Below are positions 1 through 6,130 of a DNA stretch of 7,211 nucleotides, piece after piece. Every line of letters starts with the position of its first letter. The stretch's first letter is position 1. Made by a program: the position numbers and the translations under genes. The stretch spans positions 1-7,211 of the forward strand of contig CASQEL010000101.1 in assembly GCA_949427775.1 (NCBI GenBank), written 5' to 3'. Source of the stretch: an uncultured Desulfovibrionaceae bacterium (GTDB lineage Bacteria; Desulfobacterota; Desulfovibrionia; Desulfovibrionales; Desulfovibrionaceae). The notes under the pieces are model-generated. The model saw nothing but the letters and a program-made list of their open reading frames with translations, was not told where the DNA came from and searched no databases.

Positions 1-2
1 GT

Positions 3-23
3 TTGGGGGCGAGCAGCCCCCAA
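3..23. repeat. Short perfect hairpin at the window edge
   Basis: TTGGGGGC (3-10) and GCCCCCAA (16-23) are perfectly complementary across a 5-base loop, giving an 8-bp, very GC-rich stem. It lies beyond the terminator-like hairpin that follows pgm. No T-run is visible on the plus-strand side, and the minus-strand side runs off the window, so I cannot tell whether it is a terminator of an unseen neighbouring gene or part of the repeat cluster at 23-107. Confidence 0.5.
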
Positions 24-107
24 GAGCGCATTTCAACCTGAAAATGCTCTGGCGTGCGCTCACGCACCAGCCAGAGCATTTTCGCAATGAAATTGCGTAA
101 ATGCTCT
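23..107. repeat. Four alternating copies of an AGAGCATTT element
   Basis: Four versions of one 9-base word occur in alternating orientation: AGAG(cg)CATTT at 23-33 with two extra bases, AAATGCTCT at 42-50, AGAGCATTT at 73-81 and AAATGCTCT at 99-107. Each copy is complementary to its neighbours, so the second and third copies can each pair with either neighbour. The 73-107 pair encloses a further CGCAAT-GAA-ATTGCG hairpin (83-97), giving 15 paired bases with a single T-T mismatch. The last copy overlaps the stop codon of pgm (106-108). Confidence 0.7.
41..82 (-). terminator. Probable terminator after pgm, possibly bidirectional
   Basis: A long stem pairs 41-53 (AAAATGCTCTGGC) with 70-82 and GTGCG (54-58) with CGCAC (63-67). 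The loop is CTCA and the only defect is a 2-base bulge at 68-69, so there are about 18 base pairs. Both ends carry four A or T bases, so transcripts from either strand would end in a short U-run. On the minus strand it starts 24 bases after the pgm stop, a normal place for an intrinsic terminator. The U-run is short (TTTTC), so efficiency is uncertain. Confidence 0.7.
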
Positions 108-1752
108 ATATGGCCTTTTTCAGAATACGTTCCAGCATGGCTATGGCGTCATGTTGCAGAGAGCGCAGGTGTTCCTGCCCCTTGAAACTTTCTGTATAAA
201 CTTTGCATATATCCTCTGTTCCGGAGGGGCGGGCGGCAAACCAGCCATCCGCAGTGCTCACCTTTATACCTCCTACAGGAGCGTTATTGCCGGGCGCATG
301 GGTAACGATTTCCAAAACCTTGGAGCCTCCCAGCATATCAACATCCACTTGTTCGGGCGTAAGTTCAAGTAACACTTTACGTGTATGAGGATCCGCCGGA
401 GCATCCAGACGCTCATAGAGCGGGCTTCCAAAGCGTTCCGTCAACTCATGGTAAAGCGTCGATGGAGATTTGCCTTCCTTTGCCATTATTTCCGCAGCCA
501 GCAGACAGAGCAAAGGCCCGTCTTTATCCGTGGACCAGGGGCTGCCGTCCATGCACAGGAATGAAGCCCCCGCGCTTTCCTCGCAACCGATGCCGCAGGA
601 CCCTTCGCAAAGATAGGGCACAAACCACTTGAACCCCACGGGAACTTCCACAATAGCGCGCCCCAGTGAGGCGGCTACGCGATCCAGCATGGAGCTGGTC
701 ACCAGAGTTTTGCCTACGGCGGCCCGGGACGCCCATTGGGGTCTGTTTTGGAATAAATACCAGACAGCCACGGAAAGATAGTGATTGGGATTCATCAACC
801 CATCAGGCGTCACGATGCCGTGCCGATCGGAATCCGGGTCGCAGGCGAAGGCCAGATCAAAGCTGTCCTTCATATCCAAAAGCCGGCTCATGGCGTAGGG
901 CGAGGAGCAGTCCATACGGATTTTGCCGTCTCTGTCGCGGGGCACGAAACGGAAGGTAGGATCATATTCCTTGTTGACTACCGTCAGATTGAGGCCATAC
1001 CGTTCCGCAACAGGTTCCCAGTACCCCAGGCTGGCTCCCCCCAGGGGATCCACCCCCAGACGCACCCCTGAAGCCGCTATAACCCGCATGTCCACCACAC
1101 GGTCCAGATCCGATACGTACGCACCCATAAAATCATATTCTTTGACCAGCGAAGACCCTAACGCTCCCCGCAGATGTATCAACTGCACGTCCTTGTTGTC
1201 GTGCGCCAGCAATTCATTGGCCCGTGCTTCAATATGTTTGGTGATCGTACTTTCCGCCGGACCGCCGTGCGGCGGATTGTACTTGAAACCGCCGTCGGAA
1301 GGGGGGTTGTGCGAAGGCGTAATGATGATACCGTCCGCCAGTCGGGAGGTACGCCCTTTATTCCATGTGAGGATGGCGTGCGACACGGCCGGAGTCGGCG
1401 TAAAACCGCCTGAGGGAGCAATGCAGACTTCCACTCCGTTTGCGACCAGCACTTCCAGCGCGGATCTGTAGGCAGGCTCGGAGAGGGCATGCGTATCCAT
1501 CCCCAAAAACAGCGGGCCATTTGTGCCCTGGGCTTTCCGCAGGTCGCAAACAGCCTGAGTGACAGCGTAAATATGTTCCTCGTTGAACGTACGGGCCGTG
1601 GAAGAACCACGATGCCCGGAGGTGCCGAAGGACACGCGTTCTTCCGGGACAGAAGGCGCAGGAAATTCCGTATAATACGAAGCTATCAGCGCGGGAATGT
1701 TGACAAGCTGATTATGGGGCATCAGCGTGCCCGCCTGGGGATGTACGGACAT
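106..1752 (-). CDS. pgm: Phosphoglucomutase (alpha-D-glucose phosphate-specific)
   Basis: This cytosolic enzyme of the alpha-D-phosphohexomutase superfamily interconverts glucose-1-phosphate and glucose-6-phosphate, linking glycolysis to glycogen and sugar-nucleotide synthesis. The protein has 548 residues, close to the 546 of E. coli Pgm, and appears complete. All four active-site elements are present: the phosphoserine loop TPSHNPP (145-151, Ser147), the metal-binding DPDSD (305-309, with Asp305, Asp307 and Asp309), the sugar-binding CEESAG (390-395) and the phosphate-binding RPSGTE (508-513). VGFKWF at 372-377 also fits the Pgm group. The ATG start (complement of 1750-1752) has AGGAG at 1761-1765, 8 bases upstream. 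The gene lies downstream of the rluB-like gene on the same strand, but 155 bases and a hairpin separate them, so it probably has its own promoter. Confidence 0.96.
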   Translation of the reverse strand: MSVHPQAGTLMPHNQLVNIPALIASYYTEFPAPSVPEERVSFGTSGHRGSSTARTFNEEHIYAVTQAVCDLRKAQGTNGPLFLGMDTHALSEPAYRSALEVLVANGVEVCIAPSGGFTPTPAVSHAILTWNKGRTSRLADGIIITPSHNPPSDGGFKYNPPHGGPAESTITKHIEARANELLAHDNKDVQLIHLRGALGSSLVKEYDFMGAYVSDLDRVVDMRVIAASGVRLGVDPLGGASLGYWEPVAERYGLNLTVVNKEYDPTFRFVPRDRDGKIRMDCSSPYAMSRLLDMKDSFDLAFACDPDSDRHGIVTPDGLMNPNHYLSVAVWYLFQNRPQWASRAAVGKTLVTSSMLDRVAASLGRAIVEVPVGFKWFVPYLCEGSCGIGCEESAGASFLCMDGSPWSTDKDGPLLCLLAAEIMAKEGKSPSTLYHELTERFGSPLYERLDAPADPHTRKVLLELTPEQVDVDMLGGSKVLEIVTHAPGNNAPVGGIKVSTADGWFAARPSGTEDICKVYTESFKGQEHLRSLQHDAIAMLERILKKAI

Positions 1753-1784
1753 GGACGACTCTCCTGGTTGTACGAAATCTTATG

Positions 1785-1804
1785 AAAACGCGCGCCGCGC
1801 GCAC
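1785..1804 (-). terminator. Possible intrinsic terminator after rluB-like gene
   Basis: In the minus-strand transcript GCGCG (1794-1790 complement) pairs with CGCGC (1802-1798 complement) around a 3-base loop, followed directly by G and TTTT (1788-1785 complement). G-T pairs could extend the stem slightly. It lies about 105 bases after the rluB-like stop and 32 bases before the pgm start. It may end rluB transcription or act within the pgm leader. The stem is short and the U-run has only four bases. Confidence 0.4.
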
Positions 1805-1852
1805 GGGAACAGTCTCCAGCAAAAGTCACATTTAAAACTGACAAGATGGTTT

Positions 1853-1881
1853 AGTTTACGCAGCATTGGACTCGTCCGCAA
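1853..1881 (-). promoter_or_regulatory. Weak candidate promoter for pgm
   Basis: On the minus strand TTGCGG (complement of 1876-1881) and TAAACT (complement of 1853-1858) are 17 bases apart. The -35 box matches the sigma70 consensus at only 3 of 6 positions and the -10 box at 4 of 6. It is the best pair I found between the two minus-strand genes. A transcript from here would cross the 1785-1804 hairpin before reaching pgm. The rest of the 1753-1907 gap holds the pgm ribosome binding site and nothing else I recognise. Confidence 0.2.
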
Positions 1882-1907
1882 CAGAATATGTCGTTCCCGC
1901 TTGAAAA

Positions 1908-2684
1908 CTATTTCAGCCCCACAGCCGCCCGCAATGCGGCAAGCTCTTCCGAGGACAGTGGTCGGGCGTTTCCGCGGGGCAAATCCCCCAGTTGCAACGG
2001 TCCCTGCGCCACGCGCGACAGTGTGAGAATAGTCAATCCCAAATCGCGGCACATGCGCCGGATCTGTCGATTGAGTCCCTGATGCAGCGTCATTTCCAGC
2101 AGTGTGCCGCGAGAAGAGGGGAGCAGCGTTACCTTGACGGGGGCCAACCGTTCACCTTCCGCCAGGGTCATACCACGACGCATGGCCGCCAGAGCCGCGT
2201 CCGGAACGGTTTCGCGCACAACTACGTGATATACTTTGGGTAGATGGTGTCGAGGATGGCTCAGACGGTGGGCCAGTTCGCCGTCATCCGTCAGAATCAG
2301 CAGTCCTTCCGAAAAAAAATCCAGTCGCCCTACAGGATACAGACGCATGGAACGCCATGGTTCCGGCAGAACGTCTATAACAGTGGTGCGTCCCTCGGGA
2401 TCATGCACAGTACAGACTACCTGTATGGGCTTGTGCAGCAGCAGGTGGCAGCGTGGTCGAGGGGCTGACAACGGCATGCCGTTCACGGTAATACGATCCA
2501 CACCGGGGACAACACGTTCCCCGAGATTGCTTACTCGTTGTCCATTGACCGATACCGCGCCCCGGCTGATCAACGCATCCGCCTTGCGGCGAGAACAGAC
2601 GCCGGCATCCGCCAATACCTTGTTAAGACGAACCGCAACCATATGTGCCGTATTGGCTGTGGCATTTTGTTCTGCCTGTTTCAC
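1908..2684 (-). CDS. rluB: 23S rRNA pseudouridine synthase, RsuA/RluB family
   Basis: The enzyme isomerises a specific uridine in rRNA to pseudouridine during ribosome assembly; RluB acts on helix 80 of 23S rRNA. The 258-residue protein has an N-terminal S4 RNA-binding domain (about residues 17-63, with RLNKVLADAGVCSRRKAD) followed by the catalytic domain. Asp122 in GRLDFFSEGLLILTDDG is the expected nucleophile, and GLNRQIRRMC (203-212) is the conserved C-terminal motif. HKPIQVVCTVHDPEGRTTV (84-102) resembles RluB more than RsuA, but RluE or RluF specificity cannot be excluded. I set the start at GTG (complement of 2682-2684) because AAGGAGG (2690-2696) lies 5 bases upstream. The frame stays open to an ATG at 2795, but that one lacks a ribosome binding site and would add 37 residues before the S4 domain. 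E. coli RluB is longer, near 290 residues, mostly from its C-terminal tail. Confidence 0.88.
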   Translation of the reverse strand: MKQAEQNATANTAHMVAVRLNKVLADAGVCSRRKADALISRGAVSVNGQRVSNLGERVVPGVDRITVNGMPLSAPRPRCHLLLHKPIQVVCTVHDPEGRTTVIDVLPEPWRSMRLYPVGRLDFFSEGLLILTDDGELAHRLSHPRHHLPKVYHVVVRETVPDAALAAMRRGMTLAEGERLAPVKVTLLPSSRGTLLEMTLHQGLNRQIRRMCRDLGLTILTLSRVAQGPLQLGDLPRGNARPLSSEELAALRAAVGLK

Positions 2685-2708
2685 AGAAACCTCCTTATGA
2701 GGCAAGTT

Positions 2709-2737
2709 ACCATGCGGAAATGCTCGAAGTACGTCAA
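2709..2737 (-). promoter_or_regulatory. Candidate promoter for rluB-like gene
   Basis: On the minus strand TTGACG (complement of 2732-2737, 5 of 6 matches to the -35 consensus) lies 17 bases from CATGGT (complement of 2709-2714, only 3 of 6 to the -10 consensus). A start about 7 bases beyond would give a short leader that still includes the AAGGAGG site at 2690-2696. The weak -10 box makes this tentative. Another minus-strand promoter may lie in the AT-rich block at 2800-2845. Confidence 0.3.
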
Positions 2738-2806
2738 CAAGAAACCTCGTATTCACATTCTCAGTGTAAAGTATGAGAGAAGGGATCTTCCTCATCTGTA
2801 CAAAAG

Positions 2807-2835
2807 TTTACATAATTTACATTATGGGGCATAAT
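2807..2835 (+). promoter_or_regulatory. Candidate sigma70 promoter for the rdgC unit
   Basis: TTTACA (2807-2812) and CATAAT (2830-2835) each match the sigma70 consensus at 5 of 6 positions, with the ideal 17-base spacing. They sit in the most AT-rich block of the divergent region. Transcription would start near 2842, giving a leader of about 110 bases before rdgC. The promoter overlaps repeats: TTTACATAA (2807-2815) is followed directly by TTTACATTA (2816-2824). Three hexamers alternate in orientation: CATAAT at 2811, ATTATG at 2821 and CATAAT at 2830. A regulator binding here would block the promoter, but I cannot name one. Confidence 0.5.
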
Positions 2836-2942
2836 AAAAAACAACCATCATATCCCCTGCGAACCTTCATTTCCGGACTTGCCATGCACCAAGCCTCAGC
2901 GTAAAAACATCGAACATATTCGTACCGTCACTTCGTTTTGTT

Positions 2943-2948
2943 AAGGAG
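2943..2948 (+). promoter_or_regulatory. Ribosome binding site of rdgC N-terminal gene
   Basis: AAGGAG lies 5 bases before the ATG at 2954 and decides the start of this gene. Confidence 0.85.
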
Positions 2949-2953
2949 CTTTC

Positions 2954-3574
2954 ATGGGTTTTCTGAACGCCGGGTGCAGCTTCACCCGTTTCCGCATCGT
3001 GGATCCTGTCCCTGCCGAACTCTGGGGACAAATCCCCCAAAAACTCAAGCAATTCGCCTTTCGTGACATCGACGAAATCCCTGAGGAACGTTCTTTCGGA
3101 TGGACCTGCTTCGAAGATATGCTGGATACGGAGTGGCTGACGGCGCCCCCGGAAAAAGGCGCCTATCTTGCCTTTTCACTCCGCCTTGATACTCGTCGCG
3201 TGCCCGCGGGCGTATTGAAAAAACATCTTTCTCTGGCCTTGCGGAGCGAACGGGAACGTATCAGGGAACAGGGTAAAACATTCATCAGCCGGGAACGTAA
3301 AAAAGAATTGAAGGAACAGGTCCACCTGCGTCTGATGTCGCGTTTTTTGCCTGTCCCGGCGGAATTCAATGTTATTTGGGCTACAGACAACAATACGGTC
3401 TGGTTTGCTTCCACTCAGGGGAAAATGGTGGATATGTTTACGGAATATTTTACGCAGACCTTTGACCTGCACCTGGAACAGATGACGCCTTTCGGGCTGG
3501 CTCTCTCCCTGCTGGACGAGTCCGAGGCTTCCCGTCTGGATGTTCTCGAACCCACGAGTTTTGCCGCGGAGTGA
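2954..3574 (+). CDS. rdgC: RdgC-like recombination protein, N-terminal part
   Basis: RdgC is a ring-forming DNA-binding protein of the nucleoid that limits RecA-driven recombination. This 206-residue protein resembles the first two thirds of E. coli RdgC (303 residues). It has an aromatic start (MGFLNAGCSFTRFRI), an FGW motif at 48-50 matching the GW of GWVPP, and a basic helical stretch rich in Arg, Lys and Glu (about 97-125) ending in the RLMSRFLP segment (126-133), where E. coli has LLPRAF. A strand follows with W142 in the NVIWATDNNTVW segment. It stops just where the family's C-terminal third should begin, and the next gene appears to supply that part. It is the first gene after the promoter at 2807-2835. 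The family match is from memory of the E. coli sequence, not a database search. Confidence 0.8.
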   Translation: MGFLNAGCSFTRFRIVDPVPAELWGQIPQKLKQFAFRDIDEIPEERSFGWTCFEDMLDTEWLTAPPEKGAYLAFSLRLDTRRVPAGVLKKHLSLALRSERERIREQGKTFISRERKKELKEQVHLRLMSRFLPVPAEFNVIWATDNNTVWFASTQGKMVDMFTEYFTQTFDLHLEQMTPFGLALSLLDESEASRLDVLEPTSFAAE

Positions 3575-3576
3575 TT

Positions 3577-4107
3577 ATGAGCGACACCCCCTATCTCGGC
3601 CAGACCACAGACATTATTCTTGGACAGGAATTTCTCACCTGGCTCTGGTATCAGAGCGATATCGCTCCCGGCGCGTTCGTCGACAAAGAGGGCCGACCGT
3701 TTTCCGTCTCCATGGAGCAGCGGATTGTCGTCCAGGGCGGTGAAGGTGAAAATCTGGAGACGACATCGGTTTCCGGCTCGCTCTCTCCGTTGCGCGAGGC
3801 GCGCTTGGGCCTGGCCACCGGGAAAAAAGTCACCCGCGCCCTGCTCCGCCTGGAAAAAGAAGAACTTGCCTGGCAGGTGACGCTCAAGGCTGAGGATTTT
3901 TCCTTCAACAGCCTCAAAACGCCCAAAGTGGAAAAAGACGACGAGGATCTTGACCTTGACGCGCAGTTGTTGGAAAAACTTTATCTTATGGAAACCTGCG
4001 TAGATTTGTTGGATACGTTGTTTCTGCGTTTTCTGAAACTTCGCCTGTCTCCGGACTGGAACAATGAAATACATGATGTCCACGCCTGGATGACGCGCGT
4101 TGCATAA
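3577..4107 (+). CDS. RdgC C-terminal-like protein, separate gene
   Basis: A 176-residue acidic protein with no signal peptide or membrane segment. Residues 82-155 resemble the last third of E. coli RdgC. GKKVTRALLRLEKEELAWQV (82-101) lines up with its GKVVTKLALDWQQRIQFVM segment. The FNSLKTPKV stretch matches LKRLKFCDEL, and the acidic run EDLDLDAQLLEKLYLMET, followed by a Leu-rich helix, matches the C-terminal helix. The EFLTWLWYQSD motif (18-28) has no clear E. coli counterpart but fits RdgC-like proteins of other bacteria as I remember them. I chose ATG 3577 because GGAG (3568-3571) is 5 bases upstream; GTG 3571 is a poorer alternative. It starts 2 bases after the previous stop, in another frame, so the two are surely co-translated and probably form one functional unit. 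Confidence 0.72.
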   Translation: MSDTPYLGQTTDIILGQEFLTWLWYQSDIAPGAFVDKEGRPFSVSMEQRIVVQGGEGENLETTSVSGSLSPLREARLGLATGKKVTRALLRLEKEELAWQVTLKAEDFSFNSLKTPKVEKDDEDLDLDAQLLEKLYLMETCVDLLDTLFLRFLKLRLSPDWNNEIHDVHAWMTRVA

Positions 4108-4111
4108 TGGT

Positions 4112-4117
4112 GAGGTG
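4112..4117 (+). promoter_or_regulatory. Ribosome binding site of dppB-like gene
   Basis: GAGGTG lies 5 bases before ATG 4123 and favours that start over the in-frame ATG at 4144. It fills most of the 15-base gap after the RdgC C-terminal-like gene. Confidence 0.65.
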
Positions 4118-4122
4118 ACTGC

Positions 4123-5139
4123 ATGCCCGGAAACGGTCGCCGCATGACGGCGCTCATCCTGCGTCTGGCCAAAAAGCTGCTGTGGATGCTCTTTGTGCTG
4201 TGGGGAATTACCGTCATCAGTTTCTGGGTCATCCATCTGGCCCCAGGCTCTCCCACTGATTTGGAGACGACGCTCAACCCCCTGGCCGGAGAGGCGGCGC
4301 GTCAACGCCTGGAAACGCTCTATGGTCTGGATAAACCGCTGCATGTGCAGTATCTGGATTGGCTCTCCCGGCTGGTGCGATTGGATTTCGGCAACTCCAT
4401 GTCTTCCGATGCCCGGCCCGTTCTCGATAAAATCATGGAACGCCTGCCTCTGACCGTAGGCATGAATGTCGCGTCCCTGTTGCTGACACTGCTTATCGCC
4501 GTTCCCATAGGCGTGCTTTCCGCCTGGAAACAAAACTCGTTATTGGACAGATCGGTGACGGTTCTGGTATTCCTCGGCTTCGCCATGCCGGGATTCTGGC
4601 TGGCCTTGCTCCTGATGTTGTTTTTGGGCATCGAACATCAGTGGCTGCCTCTTTCCGGCCTGACATCTATGGACTATGCCGCCCTTTCTCCCCTGGGCAG
4701 AGCCTGGGATATACTGCAGCACCTGATCATGCCCATTATTGTCTATACTGTGGGCGGCATCGCCGGAATGTCCCGCTTCATGCGTTCTTCCATGCTCGAA
4801 GTACTGCGTCAGGACTATATCCTTACCGCCCGGGCCAAGGGATTGTCGGCGCGGACCGTTATTTTTCGACACGCCCTGCGCAATGCCTTGTTGCCTGTCA
4901 TCACCCTGCTGGGACTTTCCGTGCCGGGGCTGATCGGGGGCAGCGTGATCATCGAGTCCATTTTTGCCCTGCCGGGTCTGGGACAGCTTTTTTACGCCGC
5001 GGTCATGGCCCGCGACTATACGATGATCATGGGAAATCTCGTCCTGGGAGCCGTACTTACGCTGATCGGAAATCTGCTGGCGGACCTTTGCTACGGTTTG
5101 GCCGACCCACGTATCCGCACGGCCGGGGAGGACGCATGA
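4123..5139 (+). CDS. dppB: Peptide/nickel-type ABC transporter permease, DppB-like
   Basis: Inner-membrane permease subunit that would pair with the next gene product to form the channel of a dipeptide, oligopeptide or nickel importer. The protein has 338 residues; E. coli DppB has 339. It has a first membrane segment near 18-40, then the periplasmic loop with PGSPTD (41-46), YGLDKPLHVQYLDWL (67-81) and LDFGNS (87-92) typical of the family. About five further hydrophobic segments lie at roughly 112-135, 146-170, 201-219, 256-278 and 301-323. The EAA loop that contacts the ATPase is DYILTARAKGLSARTVIFRH (231-250). FALPGLGQLFYAAVMARDYT (281-300) is the family's C-terminal signature. Substrate cannot be read from the sequence. 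No binding protein or ATPase gene lies nearby; 15 bases separate it from the gene before. Confidence 0.93.
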   Translation: MPGNGRRMTALILRLAKKLLWMLFVLWGITVISFWVIHLAPGSPTDLETTLNPLAGEAARQRLETLYGLDKPLHVQYLDWLSRLVRLDFGNSMSSDARPVLDKIMERLPLTVGMNVASLLLTLLIAVPIGVLSAWKQNSLLDRSVTVLVFLGFAMPGFWLALLLMLFLGIEHQWLPLSGLTSMDYAALSPLGRAWDILQHLIMPIIVYTVGGIAGMSRFMRSSMLEVLRQDYILTARAKGLSARTVIFRHALRNALLPVITLLGLSVPGLIGGSVIIESIFALPGLGQLFYAAVMARDYTMIMGNLVLGAVLTLIGNLLADLCYGLADPRIRTAGEDA

Positions 5140-5972
5140 TACCACTCCGCCTTGGCCGCCTCCTCCGGACCCACTGCATGTTTTTCCTGGGACTGGGCAT
5201 TGTGCTGATCATGTCGCTGGCCGCGCTCATGGCTCCCCTGCTCGCCCCCTATGATCCCACGGAGCTGCACCTGGATCATATCCTCCAGGCCCCGTCAGCG
5301 CAGTTTCCCCTGGGCACGGATGCCCTCGGCCGGGACGTGCTGTCCCGGTTGCTGTACGGAGGACGTGTCTCTCTCTGGGTAGGCTTTGTGGCCGTAGGCA
5401 TCTCCATGACCATCGGCATGCTGCTGGGGTTGTTGTCCGGGTATTTCAGCGGATGGATTGATGAAGGCATCATGCGCGGTGTGGACATCATGCTCTGTTT
5501 TCCGTCCTTCTTCCTCATTCTTGCCGTCATCGCCTTTCTGGAACCCAATCTGACCAACATCATGATTGTGATCGGTCTGACGTCCTGGATGGGCGTGGCC
5601 CGCCTTGTGCGGGCGGAAACTCTGAGCCTGCGCCGCCGCGATTTCGTCGCCGCCGCCCAATTGGCCGGGACATCCACCGCGCGCATCCTCTTCATGCATA
5701 TTCTGCCCAACGCCGCCGCGCCGGTGCTGGTGTCCGCCACTCTGGGAGTCGCAGGGGCCATTTTGATAGAATCTTCCCTCAGTTTTCTGGGACTCGGCGT
5801 GCAGCCGCCCATCCCGAGTTGGGGCAACATGTTGATGGAAGGTAAAAATGTGCTCGAAATTGCACCCTGGATGTCCATTTATCCGGGACTTGCAATTCTG
5901 TTTACCGTTCTGGGATACAATTTATTGGGGGAAAGTCTCCGGGACATGCTGGATCCCCGTTTACGACGCTGA
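5136..5972 (+). CDS. dppC: Peptide/nickel-type ABC transporter permease, DppC-like
   Basis: Second inner-membrane permease subunit, expected to form a heterodimer with the DppB-like protein. The 278-residue protein is slightly shorter than E. coli DppC (300), mainly at the N-terminus. A first membrane segment (about 15-38) ends in APYDPTE. The diagnostic loop PLGTDALGRDVLSRLLYGG lies at 58-76. More membrane segments follow, and the EAA loop is at about 170-191 (FVAAAQLAGTSTARILFMHI). SSLSFLGLGVQPPIPSWG (213-230) and the ending LRDMLDPRLRR are typical of the family. ATG 5136 overlaps the previous stop in an ATGA arrangement, and GGAG (5127-5130) lies 5 bases upstream, so translation is coupled. 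The frame is open farther upstream inside dppB, but that part is not transporter-like. I see no convincing intrinsic terminator after the stop, so transcription may continue into recN. Confidence 0.93.
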   Translation: MIPLRLGRLLRTHCMFFLGLGIVLIMSLAALMAPLLAPYDPTELHLDHILQAPSAQFPLGTDALGRDVLSRLLYGGRVSLWVGFVAVGISMTIGMLLGLLSGYFSGWIDEGIMRGVDIMLCFPSFFLILAVIAFLEPNLTNIMIVIGLTSWMGVARLVRAETLSLRRRDFVAAAQLAGTSTARILFMHILPNAAAPVLVSATLGVAGAILIESSLSFLGLGVQPPIPSWGNMLMEGKNVLEIAPWMSIYPGLAILFTVLGYNLLGESLRDMLDPRLRR

Positions 5973-6015
5973 AGTCCCGTTGCCAAAAAAGGCATCGCCC
6001 GTTACCATCGGAGCA

Positions 6016-6049
6016 TTGCCGAAGAACATTTTCAGCATAATTATATAAC
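6016..6049 (+). promoter_or_regulatory. AT-rich promoter-like patch before recN
   Basis: An AT-rich stretch in a GC-rich setting contains several -10-like words: CATAAT (6036-6041), AATTAT (6039-6044) and TATAAC (6044-6049). TTGCCG (6016-6021) lies 17 bases before AATTAT, each matching consensus at 4 of 6 positions. A recN promoter here would leave a leader of about 230 bases. The individual boxes are weak, and which pair is used, if any, cannot be settled from sequence. Confidence 0.3.
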
Positions 6050-6079
6050 CGCCACGTTCATTCTTAAACATTATTCAGC
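6025..6079 (+). repeat. Direct repeat AACATT(a)TTCAGC
   Basis: AACATTTTCAGC (6025-6036) recurs as AACATTATTCAGC (6067-6079), identical apart from one inserted A. The starts are 42 bases apart, close to four helical turns. The copies flank the AT-rich promoter-like patch, as a pair of regulator sites might. No binding protein can be assigned. Confidence 0.45.
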
Positions 6080-6130
6080 CCGCGAAGGCCGGAGACATAG
6101 CCGTAAATCAGATGGTGAATCCGGAAGAGG

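Noticed and set aside
2911..2922. CGAACATATTCG as a Gram-positive type LexA box
   Set aside because: The known form is CGAAC-N4-GTTCG, 14 bases. This one is two bases shorter, so the spacing does not fit.
3415..4533. A 372-codon open frame on the minus strand opposite the RdgC C-terminal-like and dppB genes
   Set aside because: It is antisense to two convincing genes, its product is rich in Gln, His and Arg without domain-like patterns, and it has no recognisable motif. It is a shadow of the codon bias of the real genes.
4641..5135. Upstream extension of the dppC frame giving a 443-residue protein
   Set aside because: The added 165 residues lie in another frame of dppB and are not hydrophobic or permease-like. 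The ATG at 5136 has a good ribosome binding site and the usual 4-base overlap.
5981..5994. TGCC-AAAAAA-GGCA as a terminator after dppC
   Set aside because: The stem is only 4 bp with an A-rich loop and no T-run follows.
5973..6130. Other open frames in the gap after dppC
   Set aside because: The only plus-strand frame entering here (from 5848) overlaps the end of dppC in another frame and has no ribosome binding site.
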